15,602 nt of DNA, taken from contig DAOWGR010000157.1 of assembly GCA_030637365.1 (NCBI GenBank), positions 1-15,602 of the forward strand, given 5' to 3'. The stretch comes from Elusimicrobiota bacterium (GTDB lineage Bacteria; Elusimicrobiota; Elusimicrobia; Elusimicrobiales; UBA9959). The notes beneath the pieces were generated by a model. That model did no database searches and was not told the DNA's origin. It worked only from the letters and a program-made list of their open reading frames with translations. Made by a program: the position numbers and the translations under genes. Shown piece after piece: positions 1 to 5,862 of this stretch (position 1 is the stretch's first letter; every line of letters begins with the position of its first letter).

Positions 1-135
1 TACGGCATAGAAAAATTTTTTATAAATGAAAACAATCCTTTAAAAAACGCTAAAAGCGGACAAGTCCTGGCTAAAGTTAAAATAAATAAATACCTCAAAT
101 TCCGCCTTTTAAAACTTGAATCAACCGGTAAATAA
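1..135 (+). CDS. C-terminal end of a GDYXXLXR-like membrane-anchored protein (partial)
   Basis: The open frame enters at base 1 and gives 44 residues before a TAA at 133-135, so only the C-terminus is present. The fragment opens YGIEKFFINE, runs through a charged stretch and then has a short beta-rich segment (VLAKVKINKYLKFRLLKLE). The order 'YGIExFFxxE, basic linker, V-L-x-K-V-x-hydroxyl/charged, hydrophobic end' is what I recall from the C-terminus of GDYXXLXR-type uncharacterised membrane-anchored proteins (COG4929). The signature GDYxxLxR lies upstream of the window, so the assignment rests on this tail only. The tRNA genes follow 53 nt downstream. No clear intrinsic terminator is visible between them. 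Confidence 0.5.
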   Translation, partial: YGIEKFFINENNPLKNAKSGQVLAKVKINKYLKFRLLKLESTGK

Positions 136-145
136 TAATCTCACT

Positions 146-173
146 TTTACAAGACCGGAAAACTTGCTAAAAT
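146..173 (+). promoter_or_regulatory. Sigma-70-like promoter for the tRNA pair
   Basis: TTTACA at 146-151 (5 of 6 to TTGACA) and TAAAAT at 168-173 (5 of 6 to TATAAT) are separated by 16 nt. Initiation would fall near 180, about 9 nt before the mature 5' end of the tRNA-Thr. The position and spacing fit a tRNA operon promoter. No experimental signal is available. Confidence 0.55.
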
Positions 174-188
174 ATGGTCAGTTAAGAC

Positions 189-260
<72 letters not shown>

Positions 261-288
261 TACAAAATATGGCAGTATTGACACTTAT

Positions 289-362
289 GGCCCCATCGTC
301 TAGCGGCCTAGGACGCCGCCCTCTCAAGGCGGAGATCACGGGTTCGAATCCCGTTGGGGCCG
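289..362 (+). tRNA. tRNA-Glu (anticodon CTC)
   Basis: The acceptor GGCCCCA (289-295) pairs with TGGGGCC (355-361), and the discriminator is G362, usual for bacterial tRNA-Glu. The anticodon stem is CCGCC/GGCGG with loop CTCTCAA, placing CTC at 323-325. The T arm is ACGGG-TTCGAAT-CCCGT. CCA is not encoded. In organisms that use the GatCAB route, Glu-tRNA chemistry is central; gatCAB lies about 5 kb downstream, but this isoacceptor reads GAG and is not the amidotransferase substrate. Confidence 0.95.
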
Positions 363-379
363 CAAGCATTGTTTGCGGC
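359..379 (+). other. Hairpin overlapping the 3' end of tRNA-Glu
   Basis: GCCGCAA (359-365) is the reverse complement of TTGCGGC (373-379), with a 7-nt loop. The left arm includes the last three acceptor bases and the discriminator of tRNA-Glu, so in the precursor this hairpin competes with acceptor pairing. No T tract follows, so it is not a classical terminator. It could mark the 3' processing or transcript end. The stretch from 380 to 517 shows no other gene. Confidence 0.35.
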
Positions 380-517
380 ATCGGATAAACTGAAAAATAT
401 TTATTAAATCAAGAAATACACCTTTAAAAAGATATGAAAACATAACCAACCAGCACAATTAACTATTTTACTCATGATATAGCGCACAGCTGCCAACAGC
501 TGAGTTAAATAAAAAAA

Positions 518-979
518 ATGAATAATAATTTACTCAAAGTTAATATTATTGATAAAAAATCTCTTTTAAAGGTATGTGATATTCTTCATGATGGATATTG
601 TGACTTGTCAAAAATAAAATATGATGAAATCAATGGAGTATGGACAGCTGTTTTTGAAAGAGAATTCTTTGAAAATACAAAATTGATGAATTTTGAACGT
701 AAATTGTTATTCTTTCATAAAGTTACTTTTCCCATGGTAAAAACTGAATTCACTTTGGAAAGAATAAAAACCTATAAAATAGAGGATAAAAGCAATATCC
801 AAATCTATAGCTTTAATGAATGCCAAGTTAAAAATAATATTTACAAACTCTTATTCAATGAAGATATGGCAATAACTTTTACATTTAACGGCATGCCGAA
901 AGGAGGCTTAACAGACCAAGAACTTTTAGATAAAAAAGGTTCGTATTATAAATGGAAAAATCCATTCAAAAAATATTAA
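518..979 (+). CDS. Hypothetical protein, 153 aa, very AT-rich
   Basis: I do not recognise a named family. The product is a soluble-looking mixed alpha/beta protein with no signal peptide or membrane segment. A motif LHDGYCDLSKIKYDE lies near residues 23-37, followed by VWTAVFEREF. The 'LHDxxxDxxxIxYD ... FERE' pattern is the kind of conserved motif seen in small uncharacterised bacterial domains, but I cannot name one. Base composition stands apart: 541-720 is about 24% G+C, far below ychF next door, suggesting recent acquisition or fast evolution. There is no clear Shine-Dalgarno before the ATG. A 6-bp hairpin (CAGCTG/CAGCTG at 487-492 and 497-502, loop CCAA) sits 15 nt upstream. The gene has its own terminator and looks monocistronic. 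Confidence 0.75.
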   Translation: MNNNLLKVNIIDKKSLLKVCDILHDGYCDLSKIKYDEINGVWTAVFEREFFENTKLMNFERKLLFFHKVTFPMVKTEFTLERIKTYKIEDKSNIQIYSFNECQVKNNIYKLLFNEDMAITFTFNGMPKGGLTDQELLDKKGSYYKWKNPFKKY

Positions 980-980
980 C

Positions 981-1002
981 AATTCACCGCGGCGAATTTT
1001 TT
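981..1002 (+). terminator. Intrinsic terminator after the 518-979 gene
   Basis: AATTC (981-985) pairs with GAATT (994-998). The enclosed bases can add CC/GG pairs across one mismatch. The hairpin runs directly into a T tract ending at 1002. It begins two bases after the TAA stop, so it most likely ends the hypothetical gene's transcript. Confidence 0.5.
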
Positions 1003-1147
1003 CGCAGCTATGCCCCTCCAAAGCTACTCATAATTTAACAAAACTTATAAATATTTTCCTTAATCTTTTAAAAGGGCGGGTAAATACACAGTCCTTTATC
1101 AAAAAAAGGGCGTGGATATTTTACGCAAAAAAATTAAAGCATCTATG

Positions 1148-1282
1148 AATGGCAATTGTGTTTGCTAAGCAGGAGCGTTCGGAGCCCGACTTTAACATTC
1201 AGGAGGGTGAGAGACGCAAGGGCGCAGTGCTAAGCGACCCTGGTCCTGCGTGTAAATACAATTGACATCCCTCCCTGCCATT
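1148..1282. ncRNA. Candidate structured RNA element (unassigned), also a 38-codon ORF
   Basis: This GC-rich island (about 60% G+C over 1164-1250) lies inside a roughly 30% G+C spacer. It has nested pairing: AATGGC 1148-1153 with GCCATT 1277-1282; an 11-bp helix 1153-1163 with 1254-1264 (one G-T pair); GCAGGA 1169-1174 with TCCTGC 1244-1249; and AGGGT 1204-1208 with ACCCT 1237-1241. CCCTCC (1269-1274) in the 12-nt bulge could instead pair with GGAGGG (1202-1207), giving a pseudoknot or switch. HeptamerGCTAAGC occurs twice (1164-1170, 1229-1235). On the plus strand an ORF runs from ATG 1149 to TGA 1265, using GAG, AAG and CAG codons unlike the neighbouring genes. I could not match it to SRP, 6S, RNase P, tmRNA or a familiar riboswitch core. 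Strand is uncertain. The rest of 1003-1350 shows only AT-rich spacer and the ychF promoter candidate. Confidence 0.35.
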
Positions 1283-1290
1283 TCTCTACA
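1262..1290 (+). promoter_or_regulatory. Possible ychF promoter
   Basis: A perfect TTGACA at 1262-1267 is followed 17 nt later by TCTACA (1285-1290, 3 of 6 to TATAAT). An extra AT-rich TATAAG lies at 1310-1315, without a matching -35. The -35 box sits in the 3' arm of the nested inverted repeat, so folding or transcription of that element and initiation of ychF could interact. The -10 match is weak. Confidence 0.3.
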
Positions 1291-1350
1291 TCTTTCAAAT
1301 TTAATATTATATAAGAACAAATTCTCTAACTCGTAAAAGGATATTAATTT

Positions 1351-2424
1351 ATGGAAATAGGAATAGTGGGACTGCCCAATGTCGGAAAATCAACGCTCTT
1401 CAACGCTTTAACCAAAGCGGGAGCCGCGTCTTCAAATTACCCTTTCACCACAATAGACCCCAATATAGGCATTGTCCCCCTGCCCGACAAAAGACTGGAT
1501 AAACTTTTTGATATTTTTAAGCCGCCGAAAAAAACACCAGCATATATCAAATTCGTTGATATAGCGGGCCTCGTTAAAGGAGCGTCCAAAGGCGAAGGGC
1601 TTGGCAATAAATTTTTAGCCAATATACGGGAAGTGGACGCTATAATTCAGGTTGTAAGGGCTTTTGACAATCCCGATGTTGTCCATGTTTTGGGCGAAGT
1701 TGAGCCCATAAGAGATATTGAAATAATTGAAACGGAACTGATGTTGGCGGATTTGGAATCCATTGAGAAAATGATAAGTAAAAATACCGGCTATGTAAAA
1801 ACGGGCGATAAAGAGGCTATAGCCAAAAATGAAAAACTTGAAAATATAAAAAAAGCTCTCGCTGAAGGCAAACCCGCTTCAGTCTGCGGATATTCAAATG
1901 AAGAACTAAGAGATTTCAATCTTTTAACCGTAAAACCGATATTATATGTGGCAAACACCTCGGAAAAACCCAATAATGATTTGATTGAAAAATTCAAACA
2001 ATACGCCGAATCCAAGAACGCGGGCTTCGTGCAAATATCGGCGCAAATAGAATCTGAAATAGCTGAACTTCCCGACGAAGAAAAATCGGTTTTTTTGCAA
2101 GACATAGGAGAAGAATACACCGGTCTTGAAAAAATAGCCCTCGCCGCGAAAAAACTCTTAAAACTCATTTCTTTCTTTACTGTAGGCAGTGAAGATGAAG
2201 TTCGGGCATGGAATTTAAAGGACGGCTCAACCGCCCCGCAGGCGGCGGGCAGAATACATACGGATTTTGAAAGAGGATTTATAAAAGCTGACATATACTC
2301 ATTTGAATCTATTTGCGAACATAAAACCGAAAAAATACTCCGCGAAAAAGGCCTTATCCGCTTAGAGGGAAAAACTTATATCGTTAAAGACGGAGATATC
2401 TGTTTCTTCAAATTCAATGTCTAA
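1351..2424 (+). CDS. ychF: YchF/OLA1-family P-loop ATPase
   Basis: This is a ribosome- and stress-associated cytosolic ATPase of the TRAFAC/OBG class, conserved in nearly all bacteria. At 357 aa it is close to the usual ~363. Visible motifs are the P-loop GLPNVGKS (residues 7-14), the switch I signature SNYPFTTIDPN (28-38), DIAGLVKGASKGEGLGNKFL beginning at D70, and NTSE (202-205) in place of the GTPase NKxD. The NxxE form is the YchF hallmark that favours ATP over GTP. A coiled region covers about 135-190. A C-terminal TGS domain (about 275-357) contains FFTVGSEDEVRAW and HTDFERGFI. The ATG is preceded by AAAGGA at 1336-1341 with 9-nt spacing. It is monocistronic and convergent with the next gene, whose stop codon abuts its own. 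Confidence 0.97.
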   Translation: MEIGIVGLPNVGKSTLFNALTKAGAASSNYPFTTIDPNIGIVPLPDKRLDKLFDIFKPPKKTPAYIKFVDIAGLVKGASKGEGLGNKFLANIREVDAIIQVVRAFDNPDVVHVLGEVEPIRDIEIIETELMLADLESIEKMISKNTGYVKTGDKEAIAKNEKLENIKKALAEGKPASVCGYSNEELRDFNLLTVKPILYVANTSEKPNNDLIEKFKQYAESKNAGFVQISAQIESEIAELPDEEKSVFLQDIGEEYTGLEKIALAAKKLLKLISFFTVGSEDEVRAWNLKDGSTAPQAAGRIHTDFERGFIKADIYSFESICEHKTEKILREKGLIRLEGKTYIVKDGDICFFKFNV

Positions 2425-2919
2425 TCAATGCAACCCCGCGGGTTGCGCCGGTTTAAGCGCTTTTAATAAAACTTTAAGCGCTTTTTTATAAATGCCGGGC
2501 TTCTTGGATTCGCGCGGCCCCGCAATATTCAGAATTTTAGGTGAAACCTCTTCAAGAAATTCTTTAATTTCCGCAATGACATTTTTATCTTTTAAATCCA
2601 CCACTTTTACAGGTTTCTTGAATCTTTTACAAATCTCAAAAGTATAGAGAGTCCCGCCTTCAAGCTCTCCATCTTTTAGTATTAAGGTAACGCAAGAATA
2701 TCTGATATTTAATCTGGTTCTAACGCAATAATTTGAAGAATAGCTTTCAGTAAGAGGATATTTATCGCTTATTATCCCGTCTTCCGCCAATCTCCCTTTG
2801 GGAGCATATCCTCCGCAAGCAATTTTCAATTTAATAGCCGCGTCCAAAGCAGCCCTGTCAACACCGCTTTGCCCCCCTGAAACAATTTTCTTTAATATAA
2901 ATTTTTTTCCGCTTTTCAT
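2425..2919 (-). CDS. Putative molybdenum-carrier-like (SLOG-fold) protein
   Basis: This 164-aa protein has the Rossmann-like nucleotide-binding layout of the 'putative molybdenum carrier' family, part of the wider SLOG/LOG superfamily. Visible signatures are VSGGQSGVDRAALDAAI (13-29), GYAPKGRLAEDG (37-48), the YPL-x-E stretch near 54, LEGGTLYT near 86 and ILNIAGPRESKKPGIY (129-144). The first and last glycine-rich segments are the family's binding loops. The true ligand is unproven in most members; nucleotide-derived ligands are a common inference. The last 11 residues (from about 154) are encoded by a hairpin-containing, GC-rich stretch. Its TGA abuts the ychF TAA. A -10-like TAATAT lies just upstream on the minus strand, but I see no matching -35. 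Confidence 0.85.
   Translation of the reverse strand: MKSGKKFILKKIVSGGQSGVDRAALDAAIKLKIACGGYAPKGRLAEDGIISDKYPLTESYSSNYCVRTRLNIRYSCVTLILKDGELEGGTLYTFEICKRFKKPVKVVDLKDKNVIAEIKEFLEEVSPKILNIAGPRESKKPGIYKKALKVLLKALKPAQPAGLH
2455..2487 (+). terminator. Possible ychF terminator inside the convergent gene
   Basis: AAGCGCTT at 2455-2462 and again at 2476-2483 is self-complementary, so the two copies form an 8-bp stem with a 13-nt loop that runs into T6 (2482-2487). It lies 31 nt past the ychF stop, within the last codons of the minus-strand gene, where it encodes a repeated K-A-L-K. A second hairpin, GCAACCC 2430-2436 with GGGTTGC 2440-2446, precedes it but lacks a T tract. Confidence 0.4.
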
Positions 2920-2936
2920 TATTTAGAGATATATTA

Positions 2937-3014
2937 CAATAAACGAAGCTATGCTTTATAAAGTGTCGGTAACTATGTGAACGACCAATAAACGAGCCTA
3001 TGGCTCATAAAGTG
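2937..3014. repeat. Two direct repeats with covarying C-TAT-G hairpins
   Basis: Copies at 2937-2965 and 2986-3014 are both 29 nt, start 49 nt apart, and match at 24 of 29 positions. Each begins CAATAAACGA, carries a 5-bp hairpin with a TAT loop (2945-2957 and 2994-3006), and ends ATAAAGTG. All five differences lie in the stem: one copy pairs GAAGC with GCTTT and the other GAGCC with GGCTC. Pairing is kept at every position. A further hairpin, GTGGT/ACCAC at 3012-3025, and an inverted CCATAGG at 3033-3039 follow. Confidence 0.65.
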
Positions 3015-3176
3015 GTATAAACCACAATCATTCCATAGGCGGAAACCATGAATGGCAAAAAAATCAGGTCTTCACGGCCTATCATCATACAATAACCCCG
3101 TTCCTTCTTAATTGTTTTCTGATTTCTAACTTTTTGACGAATAGAAGCACAAAGGCACTGCCCCCACTATACTGTC

Positions 3177-3222
3177 TTGCCGCCTCGCTGCCGAGCTGTC
3201 GCACTTTATTTGTGACAGGCAA
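3177..3222 (+). other. Branched inverted repeat just upstream of pcrA
   Basis: TTGC (3177-3180) pairs with GCAA (3219-3222) and encloses two hairpins: CTCG/CGAG at 3184-3195 (CTGC loop) and an 8-bp stem 3196-3203 with 3211-3218 (CTGTCGCA/TGTGACAG, one G-T pair). The result is a compact three-way junction ending 25 nt before the pcrA ATG. It may be a leader structure, an operator or another palindromic repeat. Confidence 0.35.
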
Positions 3223-3247
3223 TGGCAAAAAATTATAAAATCTGTTT

Positions 3248-5437
3248 ATGCCTGATATTTTGCGCATAGAACCTGATTCCATAACCCTTGATAAATTAGG
3301 CTTAAATTCAAAACAGCTTGAAGCGGTTAAATATTTTGAAAACCCGCTTTTAATTCTTGCCGGAGCCGGAACAGGAAAAACAAAAACACTGACTTCCAAA
3401 ATAGCTCTTTTAATAGCTTCCGGCGTATCACCATCCAAAATACTGGCCATTACTTTCACCAATAAAGCCGCCGCTGAAATGCGCCAGCGCATAGCGCAAA
3501 TAACCCCTTATTCAAGCGGAATATGGATGCATACATTTCATGCCCTTGGAGCCAAACTTTTAAGACAGCATGGCGAACTTATCGGCATTAAACAAAATTT
3601 CTTAATTTATGACGCGGACGACCAAAAAAAACTTATCGGTTCAATCTTGAAAGAGATTAATCTTGAAAGCGAAAAAAATAAAATCGGTCTTTACATAAAT
3701 TTGATTTCAAAAGCCAAAGACGATTTGATAGATGAAGAAGCCTATTCAACGGCCGCCGAAGCTGCGGGCGAAACCAATCGCTTAAAAACCGCCAGAATAT
3801 ACCGGCTTTATCAAGCAAAATTGGCTCTTGCCGGAGCTTTGGATTTTGGAGATCTTATACATAAGACCTGCAAGCTTTTGAAAGAAAAAGACGATTTGCG
3901 CGAATATTATCAAGAATATTTTCAATATGTTCTCGTGGATGAATATCAGGACACGAATCACGCTCAATATGTCTTGATAAAAACTCTGGCGGAAAAACAT
4001 CAAAATCTTTGCGTGGTCGGAGACCCCGATCAGACAATTTATTCCTGGCGCGGCGCGAATATACGCAATATTCTGGAATTTGAAAAAGATTTTAAGAACG
4101 CGAAAACAATTATCCTTGAGCAAAATTACCGTTCAACCGCCAATATACTGAATGCCGCCAATAAAGTCATAGTTCGCAACAGAAACAGGCAGTCAAAAAA
4201 TCTTTGGACTAAAAACAATACCGGAGATAATGTGGAAATTATCGAATGCTCCGGGGAAATAGACGAATCAAGGTTTATTTATAATAAAATTAAAAAGCTG
4301 ACCGCTTCCGGCGCCTATACATACAATGATTTTGTGATATTCTACAGAACAAACGCGCAAAGCCGCTCATTTGAAGAGACCTTTATGAGAATGAGCATCC
4401 CCTATCGCCTTATCGGCTCAATTAAATTTTACAATAGAAAGGAAATAAAAGACGCTGTGGCGTATTTTAGGCTATTGGCAAATCCTTATGACACCGTAAG
4501 CCTTCTGAGAGTGGTAAACACTCCGGCCAGGGGCATCGGCAAAACGGCTCTTGAAAAAATTCAAGCCTACGCGCTGGAACATCAACTGCCTCTCTTTGAC
4601 GCTTTGGAAAACGAATTTCAAATTCCAAAACTTACCCCCATGGCTCGGCGGGGAATTAAAGAATTCACAATAATGATAAACAGCTTAAAAGCGGAACTGG
4701 GAGAGACTCCGCTATATATAATTATTGAAAAGCTATTGACAAAATCCGGCTACTGGCAATCCATTGAAGATTTATCAGAAAAAGATCCTGAAGCATCTCT
4801 AACAAAACTCGGCAATCTTCAGGAGCTTGTTAATGCCGTTAAAGAATTTGAAGACAGAATGGAAAAACAGAATATCTCTCCGTCAATACATAAATTTCTG
4901 GAAAATGTTTCTCTGGCTTCGGAAGTGGATAATTTGGAATATAGCAAATACGCCGTAACATTAATGACCGTTCATCTTGCCAAGGGATTGGAATTTCCGG
5001 CGGTATTTTTAACGGGCCTTGAAGACGGATTATTTCCAATCAACGCTTCTCATTCTTCAAACAGCGAAATGGAAGAAGAAAGACGGCTCTGCTATGTCGG
5101 CATGACAAGAGCGAAACAAAAACTTTTTATGACTTGGGCGAATACAAGAAAAATATTCGGCAAAACTTATCCCAATATGGCCTCCAGATTTTTGTTTGAA
5201 ACGGAACTGATTAAGGGAAAAGAAGAAAATCAAAATGAAGAAATGCCGCAAAGCGCCCCTTATGTTCCTGAAGGACCGCGAATAACGGCTGGACGCAAAG
5301 TAGCCCATCCCGTTTATGGAATAGGGAAAGTGATCAATCTTGTGGGAACGGGCGAATTCACCAAAGTAACCGTTGCCTTTGATAATGGCGGAAAACAAAC
5401 TTTTATGCTTAAATACGCTCCGCTTGAAATGGTGTAA
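3248..5437 (+). CDS. pcrA: UvrD/PcrA-type superfamily 1A DNA helicase
   Basis: An ATP-dependent 3'-5' DNA helicase for repair and replication-fork clearance. At 729 aa it has normal PcrA/UvrD length. Motifs in order: Q motif LNSKQLEAV (19-27); Walker A AGAGTGKT (38-45, K44); Ia ITFTNKAAAEMR (68-79); II VDEYQDT (230-236); III VVGDPDQTIYSWRGA (256-270); IV NYRST (293-297); GSIKFYNRKEIKD (390-402); V MTVHLAKGLEF (573-583); VI EEERRLCYVGMTR (609-621). The last ~50 residues (GRKVAHPVYGIGKV onward) are the Tudor-like tail typical of PcrA, which in known members contacts RNA polymerase. No convincing Shine-Dalgarno precedes the ATG, and a branched inverted repeat ends 25 nt before it. gatC follows after 66 nt, with a weak AT-rich hairpin (5468-5485) in the gap. 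Confidence 0.95.
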   Translation: MPDILRIEPDSITLDKLGLNSKQLEAVKYFENPLLILAGAGTGKTKTLTSKIALLIASGVSPSKILAITFTNKAAAEMRQRIAQITPYSSGIWMHTFHALGAKLLRQHGELIGIKQNFLIYDADDQKKLIGSILKEINLESEKNKIGLYINLISKAKDDLIDEEAYSTAAEAAGETNRLKTARIYRLYQAKLALAGALDFGDLIHKTCKLLKEKDDLREYYQEYFQYVLVDEYQDTNHAQYVLIKTLAEKHQNLCVVGDPDQTIYSWRGANIRNILEFEKDFKNAKTIILEQNYRSTANILNAANKVIVRNRNRQSKNLWTKNNTGDNVEIIECSGEIDESRFIYNKIKKLTASGAYTYNDFVIFYRTNAQSRSFEETFMRMSIPYRLIGSIKFYNRKEIKDAVAYFRLLANPYDTVSLLRVVNTPARGIGKTALEKIQAYALEHQLPLFDALENEFQIPKLTPMARRGIKEFTIMINSLKAELGETPLYIIIEKLLTKSGYWQSIEDLSEKDPEASLTKLGNLQELVNAVKEFEDRMEKQNISPSIHKFLENVSLASEVDNLEYSKYAVTLMTVHLAKGLEFPAVFLTGLEDGLFPINASHSSNSEMEEERRLCYVGMTRAKQKLFMTWANTRKIFGKTYPNMASRFLFETELIKGKEENQNEEMPQSAPYVPEGPRITAGRKVAHPVYGIGKVINLVGTGEFTKVTVAFDNGGKQTFMLKYAPLEMV

Positions 5438-5503
5438 ATAAAAATAAAAACAGAGATAAGAAAGTAGAAATCAGTGAATTGATTTTTTATAGGAAAAACC
5501 ACT

Positions 5504-5791
5504 ATGGAAATAACAAAAAAAGAAATAGAACATATCGCCGAGCTGGCTAAACTGGAATTAACGGATGAGGAAAAAAAAATTTACGGCGCGCAGCTGAAAG
5601 ATATTCTCGTTTGGATGGAAAAATTAAATAAAGCGGATATATCCAATACCGAGCCCGCTTCATACGCGTTAAGCGGAAAAAGCCATTTAAGAGAAGATAA
5701 AGTGAAAAAATTCCCCGACACGCAGGCTCTTCTAAGCAATGTCCCGGCAAGAGAATTTGATTTTATAAAAGTTAAAAAAGTAATTGAATAA
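5504..5791 (+). CDS. gatC: Asp/Glu-tRNA amidotransferase subunit C
   Basis: The small subunit of GatCAB stabilises and wraps the GatA-GatB interface in the cytosolic complex that converts mischarged Glu-tRNA(Gln) and/or Asp-tRNA(Asn). The 95-aa protein has the family form: an N-terminal helix beginning ITKKEIEHIAELAKLELT, then YGAQLKDILVWMEKLNKAD, the SxxLREDKVK segment and a hydrophobic tail. AGGAA (5491-5495) lies 8 nt before the ATG. gatA begins 71 nt downstream, and the gap shows only a 5-bp GAACT/AGTTC hairpin. Confidence 0.95.
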   Translation: MEITKKEIEHIAELAKLELTDEEKKIYGAQLKDILVWMEKLNKADISNTEPASYALSGKSHLREDKVKKFPDTQALLSNVPAREFDFIKVKKVIE

Positions 5792-5862
5792 AAGAACTTA
5801 AAGTTCAGGGCTTAAAACCTAAAACAGACAACAATGAAATTTAATTTAAAAGGAAACAAAGA

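Larger units (their letters stand above)
2920..3247. other. Non-coding, hairpin-rich spacer between divergent genes
   Basis: The 328 nt separate the minus-strand SLOG-like gene from plus-strand pcrA. They hold the two direct repeats, the GTGGT/ACCAC hairpin, an isolated TTGACG (3134-3139) and TATACT (3168-3173) that are 28 nt apart and therefore not a normal pair, and the branched palindrome before pcrA. I see no convincing ORF: a minus-strand open frame runs through the region but is mostly antisense to pcrA. Confidence 0.5.

Noticed and set aside
1148..1282. SRP RNA, T-box, or cyclic-di-GMP riboswitch
   Set aside because: Short resemblances (GTGCTAAGCG, GACGCAA) exist, but the diagnostic cores, such as the SRP GGAAG apical loop and the T-box GGTGG bulge, are absent.
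1791..2294. Minus-strand 167-aa open frame
   Set aside because: It is antisense to ychF, Ser/Phe-rich as expected of a shadow frame, and has no domain signature.
2937..3014. CRISPR array
   Set aside because: There are only two copies, with a 20-nt gap between them and stem differences, no further repeats and no cas genes. The repeats behave as covarying hairpins instead.
3085..3492. Minus-strand 135-aa open frame spanning the pcrA 5' end and its upstream spacer
   Set aside because: Most of it is antisense to the conserved Q motif and Walker A region of pcrA. It shows no recognisable domain.
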